Origin: a virus
DNA length: 46,460 nt
Reading direction: 5' to 3' (one strand)
Virus record (IMG/VR): IMGVR_UViG_3300034110_000369
Coordinates: 1 to 46,460 of that record
Shown here in pieces: positions 13,563 through 22,620 of the stretch (position 1 is its first letter; every line of letters begins with the position of its first letter). Both the position numbers and the translations under genes were made by a program. A model generated the notes under the pieces. The model did no database searches and was not told the DNA's origin. It worked only from the letters and a program-made list of their open reading frames with translations.

Positions 13563-15304
13563 TATTTAACCTCATTAAATTTATGTTGAATACGCGCAAC
13601 CAATTCGGTCATCTGGCTGGCGGTTTGGGCTTGAGCTTTAAAGATGTTAATACCGAAAGTGAGTTCGAAATCTATCTGTACCAATGGTACTGACTGACCT
13701 GTTAACGTGTGACGCTGTAAACACCACTCTTGTATCCAGTGTCTGAGTATAGACAGTGCGTGTTGCCTATTAGCATGGTTATTAACTGCCGCGTGAACAA
13801 ATGGCGCGTGTTGAACGGTCTTTCTAAATTCCTGCACTGATACCATCGCATTGTTACGCTGTTCGATCAGTGTCTCGATAATGTCAAAAGATAATTCCTG
13901 TAACACACCAGCTTGCACTTTTAAATCTCGCTGGCGTGACTCTTTTTCTTTTTCAGTTTCGTGCCAGCCGCACTCGGGACAGGTGCCGTCGATAAAAACC
14001 ATTGCCATTTCGTCAACGTCAGGTACGTACCCTGCTGGTTTGACGATACCGTGTAATTGACATTTACCACAGGTAATCGTGTCGGGAATATCGCTATCCT
14101 CAACCAGTTCACCTGACTTTTTAACTTTCGGTTCCACCCTTTCGAGGGTCCATTCAGGATCATCATGAGGATAACGCAACCCCATTTTGGTCATGAAAAA
14201 CTGAGTATTACCAACGTGGTCTAACAGTATACCGTGTGATTTACCATCAGCAGGCCGAAGCATACGACCAAGCTGCTGCTTGAATAATGAATAAGATTGT
14301 GTTGGACGTAGCATGATAACCACGGTAACGGCAGGGCAGTCGTAACCTTCACCTAACAGGTCCACGTTAACCAGGTTCAATATCCGTCGTGACTTAAAAT
14401 CTTCCATTGCCCGCTTACGTTCAGCGAGTTCGGATTTACTCGATATGGCAATCGACGGTACACCCGCTTCATTAAACTGCGCGGCCACGGCCTTGGCGTG
14501 TTCGATATTGACACAGAAAGTAATGGCAGGGACACCAGGCGTGTGTTTAAGATAGTGTTCAACGGCGTCACCGATAATTTCCCTATTGTTAACTTTCATG
14601 ACCAGCTTTTTCTGGTTGTAGTCACCACCACCAGTAACATCGCACGATTTAGCGTCAAATTTACCGGTAGCATAAATCTTGTAAGGTGTCAGCATTGATT
14701 TTTTAATCAGATCAAACATGGTTGTTGTCACTGATAAAGCGTCAAAAACGCCGTCGGCAGTACGTCCTAAGCCTTTTTTATCACCGCGAATTGGTGTAGC
14801 AGTAAAACCAATTCCTTTGGCGTTAATCATTGGGTCGATGCAGTTAAACCAGGTTGTACCGGTGACTAAGTGGTGAGTTTCATCCTGTAGCCACAATTTT
14901 ACTGACTGTAAAAATTGCACGGGAATTTTACCGGCCTTGAGTCTTGCCGCAAACGTCGGCGTTGACGACACTATTACCGGTGAATTTTCGTTATAAAAGC
15001 TATCACCGAATAATTCTAGGTTGTTGTTGGTTATGTCACGACGAGCTTTATCAGAACAAATAAAACTATGCGACACACCCATTTTACACAGCGCCTCAGA
15101 TAACTGTGAGATCAGCACGTCACGATGCGCAAACACTAATGTCAATTCATTACGTTCTAATGCCTTTTTAGCGAATGACGCCAGTGTTAGTGATTTACCA
15201 GCGCCGGTCGGTAATACACAGCATACGTTTTTGGCCCCTCTGTCAAAGTGCCGGTTAATATCTTCACAAGCAGTAATCTGATGCGGTCTTAAATTTATTG
15301 CCAC
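13562..15304 (-). CDS. Superfamily 2 DEAD/DEAH-box helicase, 580 aa
   Basis: GTG start at 15304 with AGGG upstream. Complete SF2 motif set: Walker A PTGAGKS (32-38), DETHH (141-145), FTATP (167-171), motif VI QLGRMLRP (344-351). A zinc-ribbon-like part (CGKC ... CPECG) lies around residues 410-450, followed by a helical C-terminus. ATP-dependent translocase of the phage UvsW/SSL2-like type, probably used in replication fork remodelling or recombination. It is transcribed away from the other replication genes, with the lysis cluster downstream. Confidence 0.9.
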   Translation of the reverse strand: MAINLRPHQITACEDINRHFDRGAKNVCCVLPTGAGKSLTLASFAKKALERNELTLVFAHRDVLISQLSEALCKMGVSHSFICSDKARRDITNNNLELFGDSFYNENSPVIVSSTPTFAARLKAGKIPVQFLQSVKLWLQDETHHLVTGTTWFNCIDPMINAKGIGFTATPIRGDKKGLGRTADGVFDALSVTTTMFDLIKKSMLTPYKIYATGKFDAKSCDVTGGGDYNQKKLVMKVNNREIIGDAVEHYLKHTPGVPAITFCVNIEHAKAVAAQFNEAGVPSIAISSKSELAERKRAMEDFKSRRILNLVNVDLLGEGYDCPAVTVVIMLRPTQSYSLFKQQLGRMLRPADGKSHGILLDHVGNTQFFMTKMGLRYPHDDPEWTLERVEPKVKKSGELVEDSDIPDTITCGKCQLHGIVKPAGYVPDVDEMAMVFIDGTCPECGWHETEKEKESRQRDLKVQAGVLQELSFDIIETLIEQRNNAMVSVQEFRKTVQHAPFVHAAVNNHANRQHALSILRHWIQEWCLQRHTLTGQSVPLVQIDFELTFGINIFKAQAQTASQMTELVARIQHKFNEVK

Positions 15305-15337
15305 GGTATAACCCTATCGTCTGTTATCAATTACACA

Positions 15338-15366
15338 AATATACACTGATAAAATATTTTTGAAAA
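15338..15366 (-). promoter_or_regulatory. Leftward promoter of helicase-lysis unit
   Basis: Minus strand: -35 TTTTCA, 17-bp spacer, -10 TATATT; 34 nt before the GTG of the helicase. It lies back to back with the rightward replication promoter at 15372. Confidence 0.6.
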
Positions 15367-15371
15367 CACAC

Positions 15372-15400
15372 TTTACAAACTAAATTTACACCATTACTAT
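15372..15400 (+). promoter_or_regulatory. Phage promoter, shared motif copy 2
   Basis: -35 TTTACA (15372-15377) within TTTACAAAC, second TTTACA 12 bp downstream inside the 17-bp spacer, -10 TACTAT (15395-15400). Directs the replication operon beginning at 15441. Confidence 0.75.
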
Positions 15401-15440
15401 TCATCTCGTCAGTTCGACAAATTAACTAAACGAGGATTTT

Positions 15441-16328
15441 ATGGGTTTATTAGAAACAATTTTAGCGCGTCTTGACCGCGCAGAAAAAGTATTAGATTTA
15501 CCAGCTATTGACGAATGCACAGCAGATGTTGACCCTGTGGTGCTACCTGTAACACCTGTCACTCACTCACAGTTACAGCCAAGTGATATGACTCGTGTAA
15601 ACGGCTGTCCTACTGGCGCACCAGCCACACCAGCAGTAACCGGTGACGAAAGTCTGGTTAACGAACACGGTATCCCGTGGAGCGCTGAACACCATGCCAG
15701 CACTAAAACCAAGACTCAGGACGGTCATTGGACGGCTAAACGTGGTGGCGATAAAGCGGCATTGGTTGCGTATAACGCACAGTTTACACAGTCAGCACCA
15801 GCAGTGCCTGCCGTACCTGCTACACCAGCAGCGCCAGTCGTACCGGCTACACCGTCAGCGCCAGCAGTACCAGCGTTACCCGCAATTCCTGCCGTACCGG
15901 TAGTACCAGTGGCACCAGCGTTACCGAGCTTACGCACTGAAGTAGCGTCACAGATTAATCTGTTGATGGAAGATTTTAAAGTCCCTTATCAACTGATCAT
16001 CAGTGAGTTAGTAACCAGCCGTGGTGCTAACAGCTTTGATGCAGTTAATGACAACGATTTACCGGCAATTAAAGCTGAACTGGAAAACTGGTACGATTTA
16101 TCAAACCAGATGGAGCAGGCCGTGGTGTTGCTGGATAAAGTTGACGCTAAAACAGGCCGTCAGCATAACTTACCAGGCAATGCGCTTGCTGTGTTGAAGG
16201 CTACTGCGGGAGTCAATGCGATGGGTGCTACACCTTATGACAAGCTGGAAGCCACCGCCACAGCGTTAACTACTTATGCTGACCAGTGGAATGAATACTG
16301 CCGTCAAACCACAGGCGCTGGTTTCTAA
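15441..16328 (+). CDS. Phage replication-module protein with proline/alanine linker, 295 aa
   Basis: GAGG site before ATG. Residues 1-18 (GLLETILARLDRAEKVL) are a helix nearly repeated in the 61-aa protein at 22429. Residues 70-100 contain VNEHGIPWSAEHHASTKTKT and GHWTAKRGG, a pattern found in many phage proteins just upstream of a DUF2800 nuclease. Residues 118-165 are a Pro-Ala-Val repeat linker; the C-terminal domain is helical. Function unknown, but synteny places it in replication or recombination. Confidence 0.75.
   Translation: MGLLETILARLDRAEKVLDLPAIDECTADVDPVVLPVTPVTHSQLQPSDMTRVNGCPTGAPATPAVTGDESLVNEHGIPWSAEHHASTKTKTQDGHWTAKRGGDKAALVAYNAQFTQSAPAVPAVPATPAAPVVPATPSAPAVPALPAIPAVPVVPVAPALPSLRTEVASQINLLMEDFKVPYQLIISELVTSRGANSFDAVNDNDLPAIKAELENWYDLSNQMEQAVVLLDKVDAKTGRQHNLPGNALAVLKATAGVNAMGATPYDKLEATATALTTYADQWNEYCRQTTGAGF
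15797..15930. repeat. Intragenic degenerate Pro/Ala/Val-coding repeats
   Basis: Degenerate units of GCACCAGCAGTG type, encoding APAVPAVPATPAAP-like linkers in the 295-aa protein. Degeneracy indicates an older array than that in the SSB gene. Confidence 0.75.
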
Positions 16329-17500
16329 TGGCCGCGCACAGCGTTTACAGTTTCAGCGCTTCTGACCGGTGGATGAAATGCCCTGCTGCGATACGCATGT
16401 CAGCAGGTTATCCAAACACCACGAACGACGCTGCTGAACTGGGTACGGCTGTGCATATGCTTGGTGAATTTTGTATCAAAATCGGTTGCAGTCCAAAACA
16501 CTGTATCGGTATGAAATTCAACGGTATCGTAGTGACTGAAAAAATGGCTGAAGATGCCAGTTTGTACCGTAATTTTAGCGATAATCTGACGTTACAGACT
16601 GGTGTTAAGCCACTGATTGAACAGCGTGTCGTCATGTCGTCACTCGGTCGCACCGATGTTTATGGTACGTCTGACCTGACTCACATAGCGCTGTCAATGC
16701 GTAAAGTGTTCACCAGTGATTATAAAAATGGTTATGGTCTGGTCGATGTCAACGATAACAGCCAGTTAGCCGGTTATTCGGTTGCTACGCTGGACACGTT
16801 TGACTTATGGGATAAAGTTGATGAAGTGGTTAACACGATCATTCAACCAAACTATCATCATATTGACGGGCCAATTCGTTCGGTTGTTTATACCATCCCC
16901 GAGTTACGCCAGTGGCAACAGCGTTACGCCATTGCTGTGAAACGGGCTGAAGATCCGAACGAAAAGCCTGTGGCCGGTGAACACTGTCACTACTGTCCAG
17001 CACAAGCTAATTGCCGTGCTCGATTAGAATATGCGTTAAATATTGCTTACACCGATGTTCCACTGAACGAAGTAAGTGTAGGTGAACTGGAAAGGCTTTA
17101 CAGTGAGGTCGGTTCTGTTGAAACGTGGCTAAAAGCCATTAAAGGCAGAATGCTTACGGAAGCCAGAAACGGCGTTAACTTCAAAGCATTTAAGCTGGTT
17201 GAGTCATACTCACGAGCTAATGTTGACGATGTAGCTGGTCTGGTTAAAGAGGCCGCTGCCGCTGGTGTGGACGTAACCAGGCTTTACCACGACCCTAAAG
17301 TCAAAGGTAAAACTGAGTGCAAGAAGTTTTTACCAGCAAACTTGATCGACAAGTATTTTAAAGTGCCGCCTAAATCGACCACAGTCGTCGATATGACGGA
17401 TAACAGGCCAGCAGTTCGCGTAGGTAAAGCCGAAGGTATCTTCGCACCTATTGACGAACCAAGGCCATCTGCTGAAGGTATTTTTGGGGCAATTGTATAA
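16328..17500 (+). CDS. DUF2800 nuclease, Cas4/RecB-like, 390 aa
   Basis: The start (YSFSASDRWMKCPAAIRMSA, residues 7-26) and the AELGTAVHMLGEFC segment are diagnostic of DUF2800. The PD-(D/E)XK core is visible as TSDYKNGYGLVDV (D-x-K region around 130-140) and QLAGYSVATLD. The C-x-YCPAQANC cluster near residue 217-226 may hold an iron-sulfur cluster or zinc as in Cas4/RecB-type exonucleases. Likely a recombination exonuclease that pairs with the DUF2815 protein encoded next door. Starts by TAATG overlap. Confidence 0.8.
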   Translation: MAAHSVYSFSASDRWMKCPAAIRMSAGYPNTTNDAAELGTAVHMLGEFCIKIGCSPKHCIGMKFNGIVVTEKMAEDASLYRNFSDNLTLQTGVKPLIEQRVVMSSLGRTDVYGTSDLTHIALSMRKVFTSDYKNGYGLVDVNDNSQLAGYSVATLDTFDLWDKVDEVVNTIIQPNYHHIDGPIRSVVYTIPELRQWQQRYAIAVKRAEDPNEKPVAGEHCHYCPAQANCRARLEYALNIAYTDVPLNEVSVGELERLYSEVGSVETWLKAIKGRMLTEARNGVNFKAFKLVESYSRANVDDVAGLVKEAAAAGVDVTRLYHDPKVKGKTECKKFLPANLIDKYFKVPPKSTTVVDMTDNRPAVRVGKAEGIFAPIDEPRPSAEGIFGAIV

Positions 17501-17697
17501 TGACACCTATCCGGTTAAAGCATGATTTAGTTGAAGTTACTGAACCAGATTCAGGCTTAGTATGGCAAGGTTATTTCATGACTGACAGCCGGTTAGGTAT
17601 CATCTTCATGACTACCGATAAATCAAAATTGTATTGCGCGTTAACACTTGAATCATTAATAAACGGTAATTACACCGTTTCAGTAAAAGGTAAATAA
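17500..17697 (+). CDS. Hypothetical protein, 65 aa
   Basis: Overlaps the previous stop (TAATG). Small, beta-rich product with no known domain. Placed between the nuclease and the ssDNA-binding protein, so a recombination accessory is possible. Confidence 0.6.
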   Translation: MTPIRLKHDLVEVTEPDSGLVWQGYFMTDSRLGIIFMTTDKSKLYCALTLESLINGNYTVSVKGK

Positions 17698-17698
17698 A

Positions 17699-18799
17699 AT
17701 GGCTTCACGTACTATCATGACGGAAATTTTCCGTGCTTCACACGTCCACTTAAAAGAGCGTAAAGCGTTCAAACCAACGGACACGCCTAAATTCCGTTTA
17801 ACCGCGTTGTTTCCAAAAGGTGGCGTTGGTGTTATCGCTAAAACCGGTGTTCAATTCCACAGTAATTTTAATGCTATCCATCAGGCATTAAAAGAGGTCG
17901 TGGCCGAGGCATTCCCTGGTTGGAATTACGACCCTATGGACGAGAAATATGCCAAACAAATGCAGGTACAATTCCCGCCAAACTTTAAGAACGGTGATGA
18001 ACGGCCACAGAAAGACAACTCGGGTAATCCTTTACCTGGGACCAGAGACCCGATCACCGCTAACCATTGGGAACTGTCATTAACTAATGAAGATCCTATC
18101 GGTATCGTTGGTCCCGATGGGAAACAGATTGACCCGAGCGCTGTTTATTCGGGTTGCTGGATTCGCGCACAAGTGGAAGTCAGCGCATACGTTACCAAAA
18201 CACAGCCGTCGTCACGTATTATCAGCATTAAGTTGTTAAACGTACAAATGTGCTATCACGATGATGCGTTCGGTCGTGGCCCTGCTGAATCTGCTGAACA
18301 GGCTTTCGCTGGTATGGCTGTGCCGAACAGTAATATCGAAGCTGGTCACGGTCAAGTTATGGGTGCGTTACCAGCTGCACCGGCCATGCCAGCAGCACCA
18401 GTGACGCCGGTTTACGTCCACACTTGCACCCAGTTCACTGAAGCGCAATATCGTGCAGTACCAGGCTTCACAACTGAAGTTTTAGTCGCTCAGGGTAAAG
18501 GTCGGATGGAAACGCCAGCACCGGCGTTACCGGCTGCACCGGCTATGCCAGCAGCACCGGCTATGCCAGCAGCACCGGCTATGCCAGCAGCACCGGCTAT
18601 GCCAGCAGCACCGGCTATGCCAGCAGCACCGGCTATGCCAGCAGCACCGGCTGCACCGGCTATTCCCCTGACAGGTAAAGTGATCATGAAACCTGATTCA
18701 CCATACACTTATCAGCAGTTATCGGTTGAATACAAATGGACCGATGAACAGATTATCGCCGGTGGTTATGCCACACCGAATTTCACTAATCCAGCGTAA
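17699..18799 (+). CDS. DUF2815 single-stranded DNA-binding protein with repeat linker, 366 aa
   Basis: Residues 1-205 match DUF2815 (FRASHVHLKERKAFKPTDTP near the start and KLLNVQMCYHDDAFGRGPAE at the end), a phage SSB/annealing-type OB-fold protein. It is followed by a linker with proline/alanine repeats; residues about 283-318 are six perfect AMPAAP-type hexapeptides. The last 40 residues (SPYTYQQLSVEYKWTDEQII) form a small domain similar to ones in other phage SSBs. The usual DUF2815 protein is about 190 residues, so this one is extended. Coats ssDNA for replication and recombination. Confidence 0.8.
   Translation: MASRTIMTEIFRASHVHLKERKAFKPTDTPKFRLTALFPKGGVGVIAKTGVQFHSNFNAIHQALKEVVAEAFPGWNYDPMDEKYAKQMQVQFPPNFKNGDERPQKDNSGNPLPGTRDPITANHWELSLTNEDPIGIVGPDGKQIDPSAVYSGCWIRAQVEVSAYVTKTQPSSRIISIKLLNVQMCYHDDAFGRGPAESAEQAFAGMAVPNSNIEAGHGQVMGALPAAPAMPAAPVTPVYVHTCTQFTEAQYRAVPGFTTEVLVAQGKGRMETPAPALPAAPAMPAAPAMPAAPAMPAAPAMPAAPAMPAAPAMPAAPAAPAIPLTGKVIMKPDSPYTYQQLSVEYKWTDEQIIAGGYATPNFTNPA
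18545..18652. repeat. Six perfect 18-bp repeats in the SSB gene
   Basis: ATGCCAGCAGCACCGGCT repeated six times without a mismatch, in frame (MPAAPA). Identity at synonymous positions points to very recent expansion, so copy number probably varies between isolates. Confidence 0.95.
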
Positions 18800-18842
18800 C
18801 TAAACCAACGGCCAAGGATGGCTGTTAACTCAGGTGAAAATT

Positions 18843-19088
18843 ATGAAAGGTTTACAGCGACTGGTTCTTGCGCACACCGAAACGTCATGCAGCATTGCTA
18901 TGAAGTTCAATTATCACCGGCACCAGAAAATTAATCGAATTTATTCAGGTCGCACACCTTTAGGTAATGGACCTTGGAAATATGAATTTGTTCTTGATTT
19001 CTACCTCGAAGGGTGTTTCCGTAAATCGGCAGGTCGTAGTTATAAAGTATTGAAACGGTTATGCAAACTTAATGGGATTTATTTATGA
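18843..19088 (+). CDS. Hypothetical basic protein, 81 aa
   Basis: ATG 18843 chosen because CAGGTGA precedes it; an in-frame GTG at 18834 overlaps that site. Product is rich in Lys, Arg, Tyr and His (FNYHRHQKINRIYSGRTPLG) and may bind nucleic acid. No family recognised. Stop overlaps next ATG (ATGA). Confidence 0.6.
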   Translation: MKGLQRLVLAHTETSCSIAMKFNYHRHQKINRIYSGRTPLGNGPWKYEFVLDFYLEGCFRKSAGRSYKVLKRLCKLNGIYL

Positions 19089-19276
19089 AAGTCATGCGCT
19101 TACATATTTTTTATTGCGATGGTGATATTTACCCTTTCGGTAAAGCACCTTGCGAGTGGTATACCTGTATTGAAATTGACACCAATTACGCTAATAAATT
19201 GTTCAACAGTGTCACCAAACCAACAGCACGTCAGATCCGGCGCTGGAAGAAACAGGCGAAACTGTGTCATGACTAA
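19085..19276 (+). CDS. Hypothetical protein sharing KPTARQIRRWKKQ motif, 63 aa
   Basis: Coupled to the preceding gene. C-terminal residues 45-57 (KPTARQIRRWKKQ) recur at the middle of the 111-aa product at 22682, with clear similarity at DNA level too. The basic helix may contact DNA. N-terminal half has three Cys (YCDGD, PCEWYTC). No function known. Confidence 0.6.
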   Translation: MKVMRLHIFYCDGDIYPFGKAPCEWYTCIEIDTNYANKLFNSVTKPTARQIRRWKKQAKLCHD

Positions 19277-19703
19277 ATACGAAACGCCAGAAACAACGGC
19301 GAAACGACTGGTACTACTCAGAGCTGGCCAGTACCGCGCAAGACTATTTAAGAACAACACCGGCGTGGCCTACACTCAGGATGGCCGTCCGGTATTCTTT
19401 GGTTTAGGTAACGAAGGCAAGAAAGACGACGAATCTATCAGAACACCAGATGACGTAGGTTTTACGATCATCACTGTGACACCTGACATGGTAGGAAAAG
19501 AAATTGCAGTTTTTACAGCGATTGATTCCAAAAAGGCTGGTTTTCGTGTAAAGTCAGATTACACTAAAGGAACCCGCGAATATGGCCAGAATAAATTTTT
19601 CGAACTGGTCAAGAAACACGGCGGCATTGCTGGCTTTGCATCCTGTGCCGCCGACGTTGACGCGATTTATAACGAATTTAATATAAGGGTCACACAGAAA
19701 TGA
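19269..19703 (+). CDS. VRR-NUC domain nuclease, 144 aa
   Basis: ATG 19269 chosen (overlap of 8 nt with the gene before). A longer frame upstream is an artefact. Residues 12-80 carry the VRR-NUC pattern: RLFKNNTGVAY, PVFFGLGNEG, DDVGFTIITVT and AVFTAIDSKKAG, where D...(D/E)xK are catalytic (SKK). Residues 85-140 (GTREYGQNKFFELVKKHGGI) are the usual C-terminal part. VRR-NUC proteins are restriction-like nucleases used in phage recombination or Holliday junction resolution. Confidence 0.8.
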   Translation: MTKYETPETTAKRLVLLRAGQYRARLFKNNTGVAYTQDGRPVFFGLGNEGKKDDESIRTPDDVGFTIITVTPDMVGKEIAVFTAIDSKKAGFRVKSDYTKGTREYGQNKFFELVKKHGGIAGFASCAADVDAIYNEFNIRVTQK

Positions 19704-19939
19704 ATCTGCAAGAAATTAGACAACGTGCCGCTGAGTACGACGAAACCAACAAAACCAAACGTGGCGACACTCTGCCGCGATTATTGGCATTAGTTGAGAA
19801 ACATGGCACGTCAGCGGTATCGGCCGCCAGTGGATTAACTGAGGCCACCATATTGGTTTACTGTCGAAACAAGGACGAAAGCAACCGGACCTACCCTAGT
19901 GAATACGCGGTCACTAAAGCCGAGACAATCTTAAATTAA
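19700..19939 (+). CDS. Hypothetical protein, possible HTH, 79 aa
   Basis: ATGA overlap with the nuclease gene. Residues 30-55 (LVEKHGTSAVSAASGLTEATILVYC) could be a helix-turn-helix. Highly charged N-terminus. No clear family. Confidence 0.55.
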   Translation: MNLQEIRQRAAEYDETNKTKRGDTLPRLLALVEKHGTSAVSAASGLTEATILVYCRNKDESNRTYPSEYAVTKAETILN

Positions 19940-19954
19940 CGTCGGGGTAAATCT

Positions 19955-22432
19955 ATGCACGACGTTAAACAAGCCCGTGAGTTCGTCGAGGCGATCACGG
20001 GTTCCGCTGATTCTATCGTTACATTTCAGGCATTCTACGACCCGAAAGGGGTTACACCGCCAGCAGGTGTCGCTAAGGTATGGCATAGCACTGTTGACGC
20101 CAGCGTTGAGTTTATTGACTATAAACAGTCACAGCTTGCCGGCATTTACATCTGTATCAATGGTACAGATTTAAAAGGCCGTGAAATTTACAATATCAAT
20201 CATCTGCGAGTTTTGTTCGCGGATTTCGACGGTATTGAACAGCCTGTCTGGAATTTACAACCGCATCTGACACAACAGCGGGACCAGACTCACGGCCATG
20301 CGTTTTGGTTGATTGACGCCGGTGATTTAACTCATGATGAATGGTCAATCCTGCAAAAACAAATCGCACTGTATTACGGTACTGATGAACAGGTGCATGA
20401 CCCGTCACGGGTAGTACGTCTACCAGGCTCATTGCATTTAAAAAATCCGGCGTCACCACAAACATACAGTATCACCAGTAACGTCAGTAAATCTGTGCCA
20501 CGGTACACGATTGAGCAGATCCGTTCGGCACACGTATTGTCTGCTGAAAAGGACGCGATACTGAACCAGTGGGCTGAAAAGCGCGCCGGTATTGATAATG
20601 GTGTCGGGTACGAAGATGACCCGATAGAGACACGTAAATTCATTAATTTTATCAGCAATGCGGCATTACCTGCTGTGCTTGGCACCGGTTCACATGAACT
20701 TTTTCGCGTTGCTTGTTTTGGTCATGACCACGGGATAAGTCTTGAAAATGCTAAAAAATTATTATGGGAACACTATAACCCTCGCTGCTTGCCTGCTTGG
20801 AATGACGACGAGCGTCACCACTTCGATGGCGTCGTGTATCGAGGATACCATTACGCAACGAGCGCTGCGGGGTGTAAGACAGCACGGGCCGAGTTCATGG
20901 CGTTACCACCGCTACCTGAGCCAAATTGCGGCTGGCAGAATGAAGCGGCCCAATTTAATGTCGTGCAGACGTTACAACCAGAATCGCTGGCGGTTACAAC
21001 GACACCGGCAGCACCGGATAAAATCGGTGACATCTTCAGATGGGAACACCGACTTACTAAAGACCAAGGTTTAATCGTTGCAGCCCAACTGACGGTTAAA
21101 AGCAGTCACTATGATTTTGCACGAGTGTTCGACGGTATCAATTATGACGGTGTAAGACTCATTCGCTGCGCTAAACAGTTTTATGTGTTTAACGGTAAAT
21201 CGTGGGGTGTTGTTGATGACGATGTGATCCGGTCGGCAATTCAACGGGCATTCGCGGTATTTAAACCAGCGGATAAATTCACCAGTGGTGTTTTTAACTG
21301 TCTGAAAGACCATGTTAACGTCCCTGCCGTTGAAAACGGTACATGGCTATCCGAGCGTAAAACATCGACGTCAAACTATACCGTTTTCGCCAATGGTATT
21401 GTAGACCTCAATAGTGACGTGTTAACGCTGATGCCACACACACCGGAGTTTTTCACGCTGAACGAGTTAGAACACGACTTTAATACTGGCGCTAAATGCC
21501 CGAACTGGTTGAGTTTCTTAACAAGTGTTTGGGATGACAATGATGACATGAAAATGCAGTTGCAAGAGTTTTTCGGATACTGCTTAACCAGCGATGTATC
21601 ATTGCAGAAATTCGCGGCACTGGTGGGTAAGTCTCGCGCCGGTAAAGGTGTGATGACCGACGTCATGACCGCAATGGTTGGTAGTAAAAACATAGCTGCA
21701 CCAGCATTACCAAACCTTGCCAGCAGCACCGCATTGCATGAGATGTCAACCAAGTCCCTTACACTTATCCCTGACGCACACAACGTCAACGGTAACGCTA
21801 AAGACCTGGTGTTAAGTAATCTGAAGGCCATTACCGGTGGTGACAATGTATCGTTCCACGAGATCTACAAAGGTAGCCGCAACACTAAATTTAAAACAAA
21901 ACTGGTTCTGTCAACCAACAACGTGCCGAATTTTAATGACCCGTCGGGGGCACTGGTGAATCGTATGCTGGTTTTTATCTTTTACAAATCCTTTGCTGAC
22001 AATCCTGATACGTCACTGAGAACTAAACTACTGGCGGAAATTGCCGGTATTACGCAATGGGCCATCGAAGGTTTACGCCGGTTACGTCGTAATGGTGGCA
22101 AGTTCACTGAAGGCCGCATAGGTTTAATCCAGAAAGAGCGGATCAGAAAGGATATGTTTCCCTTGTCTGAATTTGTCGAGTCGTCGTGTTCGATGCAACA
22201 AGATGAATTTACGATGCTGGATGACCTTTATAACGCTTACCGGTTATGGGCTGCGACTGAAGGGCTTAAAAATCCACTGATTAAAAACGAGTTCGATAAA
22301 TCACTGCGAAATTCTGCACTTAACATTCAGCCTGACGACACTGGTCGCCGTGGATTCTACGGTATTACCGTTAAAGTCCACCTATCCAGCGGCAATGTTA
22401 TCGGCTTTCCGCCAGTCGGTAACGTGCAATGA
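19955..22432 (+). CDS. Primase-helicase, D5-like, 825 aa
   Basis: Strong site CGGGG before ATG. N-terminal primase of the RepB/archaeo-eukaryotic type: VLFADFDG (about residue 85) and DPSRVVRLPGSLHLK (about 148-162). Middle part is a D5_N-like domain. C-terminal SF3 helicase: Walker A GKSRAGKG (about 556-563), Walker B region TLIPDAHN, sensor TKLVLSTNNVPNF and arginine finger NRM. Unwinds the fork and makes primers for the phage polymerase. The main replicative factor of this module. Confidence 0.9.
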   Translation: MHDVKQAREFVEAITGSADSIVTFQAFYDPKGVTPPAGVAKVWHSTVDASVEFIDYKQSQLAGIYICINGTDLKGREIYNINHLRVLFADFDGIEQPVWNLQPHLTQQRDQTHGHAFWLIDAGDLTHDEWSILQKQIALYYGTDEQVHDPSRVVRLPGSLHLKNPASPQTYSITSNVSKSVPRYTIEQIRSAHVLSAEKDAILNQWAEKRAGIDNGVGYEDDPIETRKFINFISNAALPAVLGTGSHELFRVACFGHDHGISLENAKKLLWEHYNPRCLPAWNDDERHHFDGVVYRGYHYATSAAGCKTARAEFMALPPLPEPNCGWQNEAAQFNVVQTLQPESLAVTTTPAAPDKIGDIFRWEHRLTKDQGLIVAAQLTVKSSHYDFARVFDGINYDGVRLIRCAKQFYVFNGKSWGVVDDDVIRSAIQRAFAVFKPADKFTSGVFNCLKDHVNVPAVENGTWLSERKTSTSNYTVFANGIVDLNSDVLTLMPHTPEFFTLNELEHDFNTGAKCPNWLSFLTSVWDDNDDMKMQLQEFFGYCLTSDVSLQKFAALVGKSRAGKGVMTDVMTAMVGSKNIAAPALPNLASSTALHEMSTKSLTLIPDAHNVNGNAKDLVLSNLKAITGGDNVSFHEIYKGSRNTKFKTKLVLSTNNVPNFNDPSGALVNRMLVFIFYKSFADNPDTSLRTKLLAEIAGITQWAIEGLRRLRRNGGKFTEGRIGLIQKERIRKDMFPLSEFVESSCSMQQDEFTMLDDLYNAYRLWAATEGLKNPLIKNEFDKSLRNSALNIQPDDTGRRGFYGITVKVHLSSGNVIGFPPVGNVQ

Positions 22433-22614
22433 CCGGCTTACTAGAAACGATTCAACGCCGGTTAGACCGGCTTGAGTTTATCCTCACCACTGCTGAACAG
22501 ATGACACTAGAAACAGGTCGTGACGTTGACATTGAGTTAATCCGCTTCGCTACTAAAAAAGCCATGGAGTGGAATCGTAAACGGGTGGCAATGGGTTTAC
22601 CGGAATATTGGTAA
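22429..22614 (+). CDS. Hypothetical helical protein, 61 aa
   Basis: ATGA overlap with the primase-helicase. Residues 3-17 (GLLETIQRRLDRLEF) resemble the N-terminus of the 295-aa protein at 15441 (GLLETILARLDRAEK), so the two may share a partner. All-helical prediction. Function unknown. Confidence 0.6.
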   Translation: MTGLLETIQRRLDRLEFILTTAEQMTLETGRDVDIELIRFATKKAMEWNRKRVAMGLPEYW

Positions 22615-22620
22615 TTTCAC

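Noticed and set aside
19119-19268. N-terminal extension of the VRR-NUC protein
   Set aside because: This part lies in the coding region of the 63-aa protein in another frame; the domain begins right after the ATG at 19269.
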